Assembly: GCF_900113015.1 (NCBI RefSeq)
Contig: NZ_FONV01000032.1
Coordinates: 1 to 54,915 of the forward strand
DNA: 54,915 nt
Source of the DNA: Actinoplanes philippinensis
Lineage (GTDB): Bacteria > Actinomycetota > Actinomycetes > Mycobacteriales > Micromonosporaceae
Reading direction: 5' to 3'
In this document: one piece after another, positions 31,337-41,974 of the stretch
Numbering within the stretch: position 1 is the first letter of the stretch
Layout of the letters: each line of letters starts with the position of its first letter
Notes under the pieces: model-generated
The model's input: only the letters and a program-made list of their open reading frames with translations
Databases searched by the model: none
What the model was told of the DNA's origin: nothing
Made by a program: the position numbers and the translations under genes

Positions 31337-34099
31337 ATGCTCATCGACGAGGATGCCTGGGGCCTGCCGGAGGAGTGGTGGCACGGCCTCCACCCGCGAC
31401 GCGGTGGCCGCCCGGCGCCATCGCCGGCCGAGGGCGATCCGGAGGAGCGGCTGCGGGAGTATCTGGCCACTGACCGGGCACGGGAGCGCCGGGAGCGGAT
31501 CCTGGGGCGCTTCGTCGAGTATGACGCGGGGCTGCTGGCCACCGATCCGGACACCCCGCTCGGCGCCGCCGTGGCCGTGCTGACCACCGACGCGGTGCCG
31601 CTCGTCGACGCGTGGGCCGCCCGGTTCGGGGTGTCCTTCGTGGCCGAGGCCGTCGGGGAGGCGTTCCGGCTGGCCGGGTCGGATGCCCTCTGGCGTTCCC
31701 GGGGCGGCGGGTTCGAGCAGCTGTGGCGCGGCGAGGACTTCCGGCGGGCGTGGGTGGCGGCCCGGGCCGTGCGGCGTCATCTCGCGGCGGTGCCCGACGA
31801 CGTCGACGACATCCTCTCCGGGTTCCGGACGTCACCGACCGGGCGGATCCTGTCGTCCTACCTGATGCCGACCCGGGTCGACTGGGTCGGCGACGACTGC
31901 GCGGCCGCCGCCGGCTGGGGCGACGGCCCGGAGGAATGGGCGTGGGCCGACCACCGGCACCTGCGCGGCGCGCTGGTGCTCTCGGCGAGCCGCCCCGAGC
32001 ACCTGGAGTCGCTGCGCGGCGCGATCACCGACGCGGTGCTGGGATATCGGGACATGGGCGTCGTCGCCACCGTGCTCGACGGGGTCGGGCCGGCCGCCGC
32101 GACGTTTCTGGCCGATCCGTTCTACCTGCGGCTGTTCCGGCTGGAGGACGATCGGTGGGAGAGCCGCGAGCTGCTCGGCGAGGCCGGGATCCGGATCATG
32201 GCGGGGACGCCCGACGACGACGCCATGCGGCTGCTGCTGCGGCACACCCTCGACGGGCCACGGATCCGGCCCGGGCAGCTGCTCAAGTCGGGGGCGCTGA
32301 AACGCTATCCCGGGCGGGCGCTGCGGGTGCTCGCCGAGCGCGACGACGCCGTGTCCCGCGATCTGGCCCTCGCCGTCTCCGGCGCGTCCTCGCCGTCGGC
32401 CGGGTCGGGGTGGGCGGCGCTCCTCGACGACCCTCGCACCTGTTTCGACAGCGCCGACGACCGGAAACGGGCGGTCGGGGCGCTCGCCGCGCTGCCGGCC
32501 GAGAGCGCCTTCGGGCTGCTCCTGGACCGTGTGGAGCGGAAATACGTCCGTCAGGCGCTGCTCGCCGCCGCCAGACGCGACCCCGGGCTCGCCGTGCGCG
32601 TGCTCGCCTCCCGGGACACCGATCCGGCGGTGTCGGAGCTGCTGCGCGACCACGTGCTTCGCTATCCGGCGTGCCTGACGGCGCTCGACCCCGGCGACCG
32701 CGCCCGGGTGCAGGCCCTCACCGGCGTGGCCGCCGCCGATCCGTCCGACCCGGCGGCGCCCGCCCTGATTCCCGGGCCGTCCCGCGCCGTCGCGCTGCCG
32801 GAGTGGCTGATCCCCGCCCGGCTCCCGGCCGGTCCGCTGTCCCCGGCCGATGTGCGCCGGCTGTGTCAGCTGCTCGTCGCGTCCCGGATCGGCGCGATGA
32901 AACCGGAGCTCGACCAGGTGCGTCAGCTCGGAGACTTCGCCGGCTTCGCCTGGGAGATCTTCGAGCAGTGGCGGGCCGCCGACTATCCGGCCAAGACGAC
33001 GCTCGCCATGACGGCGCTGGCCGCGTTCGGTGACGACACCAGCGTGCGGGCGCTCACCGCGCTGCTGCCCGAGTGGTCGTCGGTCAGCAGCCGGGTGCGC
33101 ACCACGATGGAGGTGTTCGCCGCGATCGGCACCGACGCGGCGCTCACCCAGCTGGACCGGCTCAGCCGCTCGGCGAAGACGGCCGGGTTCCGGCGCGCCG
33201 CCGCGGGACGGCTCACCGCCGTCGCCGAGGCGCGCGGCCTGCGGCCCGAGCAGCTCGCCGACCGGATCCTGCCCGACTTCGGCCTGGATGCGGACGGCCG
33301 GCTCGCCCTCGACTACGGCGCACGCCGGTTCACCGTCGGATTCGACGAGCAGCTGCAGCCGTGGATCGCCGACGACACCGGGCGGCGGCTGACCCGCCTG
33401 CCCCGGCCCGCCGACGACGTCTCCGCGGCGGCGCACCGGCGGTTCGCCGAGTTGCGGAAAGAGGCGAGGACGGTCGGCGCCGAGCGGGTCCGGGCCATCG
33501 AGGAGGCCATGGTCACCGAGCGCAGGTGGACTCCCGGCGAGTTCCGCCGATATCTGATCGACCACCCGTTGACGTGGCAGCTGACGCAGCGGCTGTTGTG
33601 GGTGGCCCTCGACGGTGATGCGGTGGCCGGGGTCTTCCGGGTGGCCGAGGACCGGAGCCTCGCCGATCTCGACGACAAGGAGTGGGCGCTGCCCGAGTCC
33701 GTCACGGTCGGGGTGGCCCATCCGTGGCACTTCGCCGGCGATCGGGACGCGTGGGCGGCGCTCGTCGCCGACTACGCGATCATTCAGCCGTTCCCGCAGG
33801 TGGGGCGGGAGCTGACCGGGCGGTCCGAGGTGGACGTGTCGTCGTTCGCGGGGGAGGCTGTTGCGGGCCGGCGGCTCTTCGTGCTCAGCGCACGGGGCTG
33901 GCAGTTCACCGACGGGCACGGATCACTGGTGCGCTACTTCCCCGGCGGGCCCCCGGTGGAGATCAACTACTCGCCCGGATACCACTGGCAGGAGCCCGAC
34001 CTGCCCAAGCGGCTGGACGGCGTGACCGGTCTCGACGGCCTCGGCCCGATCGCGTTCTCGGAGGTGATCCGGGACATCCGCTACTTGACGAGCCCGTGA
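31337..34099 (+). CDS. DUF4132 domain protein
   Basis: A 920-aa cytosolic protein. Residues 1 to about 600 are helical and HEAT-like (repeated ALAALPAE, VRALTALLPEW-type helices). From about 610 to the end is the DUF4132 module: WTPGEFRRYLIDHPLTWQLT, QRLLWVALDGD, then VAHPWHFAGDRDAWAALVAD, YAIIQPFPQVGRE and FPGGPPVEINYSPG. The family includes MolR/YehI-type proteins of E. coli, of uncertain function. ATG 31337 follows TACTGT at 6 bp. The AfsR-type gene starts 12 bp after the stop, although a separate CAAAAT box precedes it. Confidence 0.8.
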   Translation: MLIDEDAWGLPEEWWHGLHPRRGGRPAPSPAEGDPEERLREYLATDRARERRERILGRFVEYDAGLLATDPDTPLGAAVAVLTTDAVPLVDAWAARFGVSFVAEAVGEAFRLAGSDALWRSRGGGFEQLWRGEDFRRAWVAARAVRRHLAAVPDDVDDILSGFRTSPTGRILSSYLMPTRVDWVGDDCAAAAGWGDGPEEWAWADHRHLRGALVLSASRPEHLESLRGAITDAVLGYRDMGVVATVLDGVGPAAATFLADPFYLRLFRLEDDRWESRELLGEAGIRIMAGTPDDDAMRLLLRHTLDGPRIRPGQLLKSGALKRYPGRALRVLAERDDAVSRDLALAVSGASSPSAGSGWAALLDDPRTCFDSADDRKRAVGALAALPAESAFGLLLDRVERKYVRQALLAAARRDPGLAVRVLASRDTDPAVSELLRDHVLRYPACLTALDPGDRARVQALTGVAAADPSDPAAPALIPGPSRAVALPEWLIPARLPAGPLSPADVRRLCQLLVASRIGAMKPELDQVRQLGDFAGFAWEIFEQWRAADYPAKTTLAMTALAAFGDDTSVRALTALLPEWSSVSSRVRTTMEVFAAIGTDAALTQLDRLSRSAKTAGFRRAAAGRLTAVAEARGLRPEQLADRILPDFGLDADGRLALDYGARRFTVGFDEQLQPWIADDTGRRLTRLPRPADDVSAAAHRRFAELRKEARTVGAERVRAIEEAMVTERRWTPGEFRRYLIDHPLTWQLTQRLLWVALDGDAVAGVFRVAEDRSLADLDDKEWALPESVTVGVAHPWHFAGDRDAWAALVADYAIIQPFPQVGRELTGRSEVDVSSFAGEAVAGRRLFVLSARGWQFTDGHGSLVRYFPGGPPVEINYSPGYHWQEPDLPKRLDGVTGLDGLGPIAFSEVIRDIRYLTSP

Positions 34100-34111
34100 C
34101 AAAATCGGCGC

Positions 34112-37100
34112 GTGCAGATCGGGATATTGGGGCCGTTCGAGGTCCGGACGGACTCCGGGGCCCTCGCCGACGTGCCCGGCGCGCGCCTGCGCGGGCTGCT
34201 CACGGCCCTCGCCCTGGAGCCCGGCCGGGTGGTTCCGAAAGCGACACTAGTCGACCGGATCTGGGGTGACGCCCCGCCCGCCGACGCCACCAACGCCCTG
34301 CACCGCCTGGTGTCCCGGCTGCGCAAGACCCTGCCCGGCGGCGTGATCGAGGGCCTGCCCGACGGCTACCGGCTGGCGGTGGAGCCGGGCGCTGTCGACG
34401 CGGTGCGGTTCGAACGGTTGCTCACAGCCGGACGGTCCCGGGCCGCCGACGATCCGGAACGGGTGCGGCTGCTGCGCGAAGCCCTCGGCCTGTGGCGGGG
34501 TGCGGCCCTGCAAGACGTGGACCTGCCGGACAGCGCGGCGGTCGCCCGGCTCGAGGAGCTGCGGCTGGCCGCAACGGAGGAACGGTTCGAGGCCGAGATC
34601 CGCGTCGCCCAGAATCCGGTCCCGGAGGGGAGTTTCAGCGCGGTAGGCGGCGGCTTCGTGGGCGGCCCCGGCAATCCGGGCGGTGGGCTGGGCGGCTCTA
34701 TGGGCGGCGCGGTTGGTGGGCTGGGCGGTGCCGGCGGTCGGCTGGGCGATGCGGGCGGTGGGCTGGGCGGCTCTGTGGGCGGCGCGGTTGGTGGGCTGGG
34801 CGGTGCCGGCGGTCGGCTGAGCGATGCGGGCGGTGGGTTTGGCGGCTCTGTGGGCGGCGCGGTTGGTGGGCTGGGCGGTGCAGGCGGTGCAGGCGGTGCC
34901 GGCGGTGGGCTTGGCGCTTCTGTGGGCGGCGCGGGCGGTACCGGCGGTGGGCTGGGCGGGGTCCGTGGGGACGCTGGGGGTGCGAGCGCCGGGGCTGATG
35001 GTGACGGCGGTGGGCTGGTGGGGCTTGTGGGGGAGCTGACCGGGCTGGTTGCTCGATATCCGCTGCGGGAACGGCTGGTCGCTGCGCTCATGCGTGCGCT
35101 GGTGGCGACCGGTCGTGGCAATGAGGCTCTGCAGGTCTATCAGCGGACGCGGGAGGCGCTGGCCGCGGAGCTGGGAGTCGACCCGTCGGCGGAGTTGTCC
35201 GCTCTGCATGTCGAGGTTCTGCGGGGGGACGGTGGGAGGCCGCGTGCCCGCCGGACCAATCTGCGAGCTGAGTTGACCAGTTATGTGGGCAAGAGTGCCG
35301 ATGTTGCTGCGGTTCGGGAGTTGATCGGGGAGAGCCGGCTTCTCACGTTGATCGGGCCGGGCGGGTCGGGGAAGACTCGGTTGGCGGCGGAGTCCGGGCG
35401 TACCCTCGTCGATGATCTTGATGGTGGGGTCTGGCTGGTGGAACTGGCCGCGATCGGCGCCGGCGGTGACGTGGCACAGGCGACCGTCACCGGGCTGGGG
35501 CTGCGGGATGCGCTGCTCGGCACCGCGTCGAGCGTCGACCTGGTCGACCGGGTCGTCGCGGCGATCCGTGATCGGGAGATGCTGCTCATTCTGGACAATT
35601 GTGAGCACGTCATCGATGAGGCGGCGGCGTTCGCGCACCGGCTGCTCGGCGAGTGTGACCGGCTGCGGATCCTGGCCACGAGCCGGGAGCCGCTCGGCAT
35701 CACCGGCGAGGCGCTGTGGCATGTGGAGCCGCTCGACCAGGCGTCGGCGGTGCAACTGCTGCGGGACCGGGCGGCCGCGGTGGGCCGAGACCGGCCGGGT
35801 GCGGCTGGCGGAGATCGGGTCGGCGTGGGTCGGCCGGGTGCGGCTGGCGGAGATCGGGTCGGCGTGGGTCGGCCGGGTGCGGCTGGCGGAGATCGGCTCG
35901 GCGTGGGTCGGCCGGGTGGGCTCGGCGGAATCTCGTCGGGTGCGGCCGGTGCCGATGGCGAGGGTCTGGTGGGCGGGAAGGGGCTTGGCAGGGGCCCGTT
36001 GGGTGCGGTCGGCGCCGATGGCGAGGCTCTGGTGGGCGGGAACGGGCCGAACGCGCTTGGCAGGGTCTCGTCGGGTGCGGCCGGCGCCGATCGCGAGGGC
36101 CTGGGCGTCGGCGGAGGCGGGGAGAGTGCGGTCGCCGGAGAACGGCCGGGTGGTGACGGGGAATCGGCGACCCTGGAGCGGGTCTGCCGGGCCCTGGACG
36201 GGATGCCGCTGGCTATCGAGCTGGCCGCCGCCCGGCTGCGGACGATGACTCTCGACCAGCTCGCGCATCGGCTCGACGATCGGTTCCGGCTGCTCACCGG
36301 CGGGAGCCGGACGGCGCTGCCCCGGCACCGGACGCTGCGGGCCGTGGTGGACTGGAGCTGGGATCTGCTCAGCGCCGAGGAGCGGACCGCGCTGTGCCGG
36401 CTGTCGGTGTTCGCCGGTGGGGCGAGTCTGGAGGCCGCCGAGCACGTCGGCGCGGGCTTCGAGCTTCTCACCTCGCTGGCGGAGAAGTCGCTGCTGGTCA
36501 CCGAGGGCGGCGACGCTCCCCGGTATCGGATGCTCGGCACCATCAAGGAGTACGCCGCCCAGCGTCTGGCCGAAGCCGAAGCCGAAGCCGAAGCCGGAGC
36601 CGAAGCGGGAGGCGGAACAGGAGCGGGTGCCGGCGCGGGAGGCGGAACAGGAGCGGGTGCCGGCGCGGGAGGCGGAGCGGGAGGCGGAGCGGGAGGCGGA
36701 GCGAGAGCGGGCGCGGGAGGCGGAGCGGGAGCGGGAGGCGGCCACGGAGGCGGTGGGCCCGGGACGGCCCGGCGGGCGCATCTGGCCTACTTCACCGCGC
36801 TCGCCGAGACCGCCGAACCCCGCCTGCGCCGCGCCGATCAGCTGGAATGGCTGGCCCGTCTGGAAGCCGACCACGACAACATCGGCGCGGCGATGCGGGG
36901 CGCTCTGGCGGCGGGCGAGACCACGGCGGCGATGCGGCTCGCCGCGGCCGCCGGGTGGTACTGGTGGCTCAGCGGGCGCAAGACCGAGGGCAACGAGCTG
37001 ATCGCCGCCGCTCTGGCTATGCCGGGTGAGGTGCCCGACCCGATCCGGGCGACCGTGTACGCGTTGATGAGCCTCTACGTGAACTCGGGCCTGGGTGACG

Positions 37101-38107
37101 AGCACCAGGCAGCCGAGTGGATCCGTCAGGCGTACCGGTTCAGCCGGGGTGTCGACGGCTCGCATCCGCTGATCGGGTTCGTGGTGCCGCTGGAGCGGCT
37201 GTTGCGGGAGCCGGGAGCGGCCCTGTCCGCGTTCGAGCCGATGCTGCACGACGACGACCCGTGGGCGCGTGCCCTGGCCCGGCTGCATCTGGGGAAGATG
37301 CGGGTGGTCCTGGGGCACGGGGGTCATGAGGCGGACGAGCACCTGGCCGCGGCGCTGGCCGAGTTCCGGGCGCTGGGGGAGCGGTTCGGGATCTCGTTCG
37401 CGCTCAGTGAGCTGGCCGAGCGGATCGCCACGCGGGGGCGGTTCGCCGAGGCCTGCGACCACTACGAGCGGTCTGTCGAGGTGCTCACCGAGGTCGGCTC
37501 GACCGAGGACGTGATCCGGCGGCGGGCCCGGCAGGCGCAGCTCTACTGGCTGTCCGGAGACCGGGACGCGAGCGCCGCCGCCCTGGCCGAGGCGCAGCGG
37601 CTGGCCGGGCAGGTCACCTGGCCGGGGGCGCTGGCCGAGCTGGCGTTCGTCCGGGCCGAGCTGGCCCGCTGGGCCGGTGACCGGGCGGAGGCGTACCGGC
37701 AGGTGGAGGCGGGGGCGGCGCTGCTCGGTGAGGAGGCCCGGTGGCCGAACATCCGGGCGAGCATCCACGACCTGCTGGGCTATCTGGCCGTCGATACCGC
37801 CGGATCGCGGGCGCAGCGGGTGGCGGCGTTCCGGGCGGCGGTCGAGGCGGGGCATCCGACGCTGATCGCGCGGGTGCTCGTGGGGGTCGCCGATCTGGCG
37901 CTGCGTGACGGCGACGACGTGCAGGCGGCCCGGCTGCTGGGGGCGGCGGTGGCCGTACGCGGACTGCCGGACCGCTCCCATCCGGACGCCGCGAGAATCG
38001 AGGAGACCGCGCGCGGCCGCCTCGGCGAATCGGGTTTCGCCGAGGCGGCGGAGCAGGGCGCGGCAGCCGGCTGGCAGACGGCGGCCGAGGTCACGCTCGC
38101 CGGTTGA
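34112..38107 (+). CDS. AfsR/SARP-type regulator (BTAD, NB-ARC, TPR) with three low-complexity insertions
   Basis: A 1331-aa regulator. Residues 1-95 form an OmpR-type winged helix (IGILGPFEV, LVDRIWGDAPP, ALHRLVSRLRKTLP). The BTAD follows but is split at about 170-305 by a Gly-rich insert. The NB-ARC ATPase has Walker A GPGGSGKT (415-422), Walker B LLILDNCEH (Asp495) and ILATSREPLGI; a second insert (about 560-690) precedes GMPLAIELAAARLR. A third insert (about 822-886) separates it from the TPR region. Usual length is 950-1050 aa. Such regulators control secondary metabolism. GTG 34112 follows CAAAAT by 6 bp. The 3' end overlaps the convergent drrB-like gene by 17 bp. Confidence 0.85.
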   Translation: MQIGILGPFEVRTDSGALADVPGARLRGLLTALALEPGRVVPKATLVDRIWGDAPPADATNALHRLVSRLRKTLPGGVIEGLPDGYRLAVEPGAVDAVRFERLLTAGRSRAADDPERVRLLREALGLWRGAALQDVDLPDSAAVARLEELRLAATEERFEAEIRVAQNPVPEGSFSAVGGGFVGGPGNPGGGLGGSMGGAVGGLGGAGGRLGDAGGGLGGSVGGAVGGLGGAGGRLSDAGGGFGGSVGGAVGGLGGAGGAGGAGGGLGASVGGAGGTGGGLGGVRGDAGGASAGADGDGGGLVGLVGELTGLVARYPLRERLVAALMRALVATGRGNEALQVYQRTREALAAELGVDPSAELSALHVEVLRGDGGRPRARRTNLRAELTSYVGKSADVAAVRELIGESRLLTLIGPGGSGKTRLAAESGRTLVDDLDGGVWLVELAAIGAGGDVAQATVTGLGLRDALLGTASSVDLVDRVVAAIRDREMLLILDNCEHVIDEAAAFAHRLLGECDRLRILATSREPLGITGEALWHVEPLDQASAVQLLRDRAAAVGRDRPGAAGGDRVGVGRPGAAGGDRVGVGRPGAAGGDRLGVGRPGGLGGISSGAAGADGEGLVGGKGLGRGPLGAVGADGEALVGGNGPNALGRVSSGAAGADREGLGVGGGGESAVAGERPGGDGESATLERVCRALDGMPLAIELAAARLRTMTLDQLAHRLDDRFRLLTGGSRTALPRHRTLRAVVDWSWDLLSAEERTALCRLSVFAGGASLEAAEHVGAGFELLTSLAEKSLLVTEGGDAPRYRMLGTIKEYAAQRLAEAEAEAEAGAEAGGGTGAGAGAGGGTGAGAGAGGGAGGGAGGGARAGAGGGAGAGGGHGGGGPGTARRAHLAYFTALAETAEPRLRRADQLEWLARLEADHDNIGAAMRGALAAGETTAAMRLAAAAGWYWWLSGRKTEGNELIAAALAMPGEVPDPIRATVYALMSLYVNSGLGDEHQAAEWIRQAYRFSRGVDGSHPLIGFVVPLERLLREPGAALSAFEPMLHDDDPWARALARLHLGKMRVVLGHGGHEADEHLAAALAEFRALGERFGISFALSELAERIATRGRFAEACDHYERSVEVLTEVGSTEDVIRRRARQAQLYWLSGDRDASAAALAEAQRLAGQVTWPGALAELAFVRAELARWAGDRAEAYRQVEAGAALLGEEARWPNIRASIHDLLGYLAVDTAGSRAQRVAAFRAAVEAGHPTLIARVLVGVADLALRDGDDVQAARLLGAAVAVRGLPDRSHPDAARIEETARGRLGESGFAEAAEQGAAAGWQTAAEVTLAG
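34655..35010 (+). repeat. 75-bp in-frame repeat inside the BTAD domain
   Basis: About three and a half head-to-tail copies of a 25-codon unit of the form GGLGGS(V/M)GGAVGGLGG followed by AGGRLGDAG, degenerating at both ends into simpler Gly-rich sequence. It interrupts the bacterial transcriptional activator domain. Confidence 0.9.
35796..36130 (+). repeat. 39-bp in-frame repeat inside the NB-ARC domain
   Basis: Three nearly identical 13-codon units RPGAAGGDRVGVG, followed by three looser 20-24-codon units of the SSGAAGADGEGLVGG type. They lie between the ATPase core and the GMPLAIELAAA motif. Confidence 0.9.
36570..36765 (+). repeat. Gly/Ala repeat between NB-ARC and TPR regions
   Basis: An EAEAEAEA run is followed by two 30-bp copies encoding GGGTGAGAGA and by shorter GGGAGGGA units. 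The DNA is built from GCGGGAGGCGGA-type hexamers and dodecamers. Confidence 0.9.
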
Positions 38108-38827
38108 AGGTACGGATCGCCCACACGTATCCGACGAGGGCGATCCCCGCGCACCAGGCCAGCGACGTGATGACCGCCGTGGTGTCGGGTGTGCCGGCGA
38201 GCAGCGACCGCAGCGCCTCGATGATCGGCGTGAACGGCTGGTACTCGGCGAACTGCTCGACACCGGCGCCCATCTTGTCGGCCGGCACGATGGCGCTGCT
38301 GAAGAACGGCAGCATGACCAGCGGCACCGAGCCGAGCCCGGCGGTCTCCGGCGACTTGGCGGACAGGCCGAGCGCGACGGTGAACCAGCCGACGGAGAAG
38401 CTGAGCAGCAGCGCCAGCCCGGTCACGCCGAGCCAGCCGGTGAGCCCGGCCGCCGGGCGGAAGCCCAGCGCGAACGCCACCCCGACGATCGCCGCGATCG
38501 CGATCACGTTGCTGAGCATGCTGGCGACGACGTGCCCGGTGAGCACCGCGCCGCGGGAAACGTCCATCACCTTGAACCGGTTGATGATGCCCTTGGTCAT
38601 GTCCGAGTTGACGGCGGTCGCGGTGGCGCTGAGCCCGTAGCAGACGGCCAGCAGGATCATCCCCGGCGTCGCATAGTCCACGTAGTCGACGCCGACGTCG
38701 AACGCCCCGCCGATCACGTAGACGAACATGACCATGATGACCACCGGGAACAGCACCGAGTTGAACACCGCGGCCGGGTTGCGCAGCGTGTGCTTGAAGT
38801 TGCGTCGCAGCATGATCGTCGAGTCGC

Positions 38828-38831
<4 letters not shown>
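38091..38831 (-). CDS. ABC-2 type exporter permease (DrrB-like)
   Basis: A 246-aa permease with six predicted helices. The N-terminal MLRRNFKHTLRNPAAVFNSV and PGMILLAVCYGLSATATAVN blocks, then MDVSRGAVLTGHVVASM and the FFSSAIVPADKM loop, match daunorubicin-resistance-type DrrB permeases. Together with the ATPase encoded upstream it should export a hydrophobic compound. The ATG overlaps the ATPase stop by 4 bp. Convergent with and overlapping the AfsR-type gene by 17 bp. Confidence 0.9.
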
Positions 38832-39766
<935 letters not shown>

Positions 39767-39803
39767 GCCGAGAAGGCTCGCGGCCCGCGCTGACAGCCCC
39801 CTG

Positions 39804-40823
39804 TCACGCCTCTGACACGGCGCCCACAGGGTCGATCAGCACCTTGGGACCCGCGCCCGCCGATCGGGGACGACGCCCGGCCAGCACGTCGGCGGCCTCC
39901 TCGAGCGGGACCGTCGCGGCCACCAGTGGCCGCGGGTCGACGGCCCCGGACGAGAACGCGGCGATCGCCGGCGCCAGGCCCGCCGACGCGCCGAGGATGC
40001 CGACGGCCGTCACGTCCTTCAGCACCATGTCGCGGGTGTCGATGGTGCTCGGCGTGCCGGACAGGCCGATGTAGACGAGCCGCCGGCCGGGTTCGACCAG
40101 GTCCACGGCCAGGCCCGGCATGGACGAGGCGTTGGTGGCGTCGACGACGGCGTCCCACGGCAGCGACGGCAGCGACTCCCGCGTCCACACGTCGGCGAAC
40201 CCGAGCGAGCGGGCGAACGCCGGCTCCTGCCCGAGCAGGTGCACCCGGATGCCGCGGGCGCGGGCGAGCATGGCGGTGAGCAGGCCGATCGTGCCGGTGC
40301 CGAGCACCAGCAGCCGCTCGCCGGGGGACAGGGCGGCCGCGTCCACACACCGTTGCGCGTTGCCGGCCGGCTCCACGAGCGCCCCGGCGGTGGCGTCCAC
40401 CCCGTCCGGCAGGGCGTGCAGGTACGCGGCGGGGAAGGCCAGCCGCTCGGCCAGCGCGCCGGCCAGCCCGTCCCGGATGCCGAGTTCGTGCCGCTCCGGG
40501 CAGACGTGGTGCCGGCCCTTCGTGCAGCGCCGGCAGTGACCGCAACCGATCATGGTGTCGCCGGTGACGCGCCGGCCCAGCCACGACGTGTCCACACCCT
40601 CGCCGACCTCGCGGACGGTCCCCGACCACTCGTGGCCGGGCCGCAGCGGATACGACGACACCCCGCTGTGCAGGTAGCTCATCTCGCCGGTGAACAGCTC
40701 CACGTCGGTGCCGCACACCCCGGCCCGCTCCACCGCGACGACCACCTGCCCCGGGCCCGCGACCGGCGCCGGAACCTGCCGGACCTCCGCCTTCCCCGGC
40801 CCGGTCAGCACCAGCGCGCGCAT
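39804..40823 (-). CDS. Zinc-dependent alcohol dehydrogenase family protein
   Basis: A 339-aa medium-chain dehydrogenase. Catalytic zinc ligands are in ERAGVCGTDVELF (Cys) and PLRPGHEWSG (His, Glu); the structural zinc has four Cys in IGCGHCRRCTKGRHHVC. The NAD(P)-binding loop is LVLGTGTIGLLTAMLA. These features fit threonine/sorbitol/galactitol dehydrogenase-like enzymes; the substrate is unknown. The ATG at 40823 shares its A with the stop of the MFS gene upstream, so the two are co-translated. The Drr-type genes begin 37 bp downstream on the same strand and could be in the same transcript. Confidence 0.85.
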   Translation of the reverse strand: MRALVLTGPGKAEVRQVPAPVAGPGQVVVAVERAGVCGTDVELFTGEMSYLHSGVSSYPLRPGHEWSGTVREVGEGVDTSWLGRRVTGDTMIGCGHCRRCTKGRHHVCPERHELGIRDGLAGALAERLAFPAAYLHALPDGVDATAGALVEPAGNAQRCVDAAALSPGERLLVLGTGTIGLLTAMLARARGIRVHLLGQEPAFARSLGFADVWTRESLPSLPWDAVVDATNASSMPGLAVDLVEPGRRLVYIGLSGTPSTIDTRDMVLKDVTAVGILGASAGLAPAIAAFSSGAVDPRPLVAATVPLEEAADVLAGRRPRSAGAGPKVLIDPVGAVSEA

Positions 40824-41974
40824 CAGGACCCCTTTCGCCCGGCCGCCGCGCCCGCCGCCGTCTGCAGCACGCCCAGCCCGATGATCATGACGAGGGTAGC
40901 CTCCCAGGCGCCGGTCCGTTCGGCCAGCACGCCCGCCGCGACCGGTCCCGCCGCGGCCAGCAGGTATCCCAGCGACTGCGCCATGCCGGACAGCCGGGTG
41001 GTCTCCGACGGTGTACGCCCGCCGAAACTGATCAGCGTGAGCGCGGCCACCAGCGACGCGCCCTGCCCGAGCCCGGCGATCGCCGCCCACAGCGCCGCCA
41101 GCCCCGGCGCCGTCAGCAGGCCGGCCATCGCCACGATCACCGGCAGGCTCGCCGCGACCGCGCCCCACGCGCGTGTCGCCGGATCGCGCAGCAGCACCGG
41201 CACCGCGAGGCCGCCCAGGATCCCCATGCCCTGAAACAGGAACAGGTGCAGTCCGGCCGTACGCTGCGACACCCCGTGTCCGATCTCGATCGTCGGCAGC
41301 CAGGTCACCAGCACGTAGAAGCAGGTGCTCTGCAGCCCCATGAACGCGGTGATCAGCCAGGCCCGCGGCTGCCGCCACACCGGCGCGCCCACCCCCGGGA
41401 CGCTCTCCTCGACGGCCGGCGCCGACCGGGCCCGGTAGGCCCAGACCGCCGCCACGAGCAGTGCCAACAGTGCCCACAACGCCAGCGAGAGCCGCCAGTC
41501 GGCGACGTCCGCCACGGGGACCGCCACCGCCGACGCCGTGCTCGCCGCGATCGTGATGAACGCCGTGTAGAACCCGGTCGCCCGCGACACGTTCGCCGCG
41601 AAGTCACGCTTCACGATCGCCGGCACCAGCACGTTACCGACCGCTATCGCACATCCGATGACGACGGTGCCGGCCCACAGCCCCGCCGTGCCGGTGTACG
41701 ACCGCGCCAGCGTGCCGGCCGCCAGCACCAGCAGCGCCGCCAGCACCGCCCGCTCCATCCCGAGCCGCCCCGACAGCCGATGCACCTGCGGCGACACCAG
41801 CGCGAACGCCAGCAACGGCAGCGCCCCGAGCAGCCCCTGCGCCGCCTCACCGAGCCCGGCGTCAGCGCTGATCTGCGGCAGCAACGGCCCGACCGCGGTG
41901 ATCGCGGGCCGCAGGCACAGGGCGACGAGGAAGATCGTCGCAGCCGCTGACGCGGCCGGCAGTAAGCGCTTCAC
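40823..41974 (-). CDS. MFS transporter, CynX/NimT-like
   Basis: A 383-aa 12-helix transporter. The start FLVALCLRPAITAVGPLLPQ, the loop LSGRLGMERAVL and the second-half block LFLFQGMGILGG are typical of the CynX/NimT (cyanate/2-nitroimidazole) MFS group. The pairing with a zinc dehydrogenase suggests uptake or export of that enzyme's substrate or product, which is inference. First gene of the pair; no strong ribosome site is visible before ATG 41974. Confidence 0.85.
   Translation of the reverse strand: MKRLLPAASAAATIFLVALCLRPAITAVGPLLPQISADAGLGEAAQGLLGALPLLAFALVSPQVHRLSGRLGMERAVLAALLVLAAGTLARSYTGTAGLWAGTVVIGCAIAVGNVLVPAIVKRDFAANVSRATGFYTAFITIAASTASAVAVPVADVADWRLSLALWALLALLVAAVWAYRARSAPAVEESVPGVGAPVWRQPRAWLITAFMGLQSTCFYVLVTWLPTIEIGHGVSQRTAGLHLFLFQGMGILGGLAVPVLLRDPATRAWGAVAASLPVIVAMAGLLTAPGLAALWAAIAGLGQGASLVAALTLISFGGRTPSETTRLSGMAQSLGYLLAAAGPVAAGVLAERTGAWEATLVMIIGLGVLQTAAGAAAGRKGS

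Noticed and set aside
31832..33919. Minus-strand open frame of 695 codons opposite the DUF4132 gene
   Set aside because: Arg/Gly/Pro-rich translation without family features; the sense gene ends in a clear DUF4132 module.
34247..38263. Open frame of 1338 codons on the minus strand opposite the AfsR-type gene
   Set aside because: It is a by-product of extreme GC3 and repeats in the sense gene. The protein is Pro/Arg/Gln-rich without domains, while the sense strand has complete BTAD, NB-ARC and TPR motifs.
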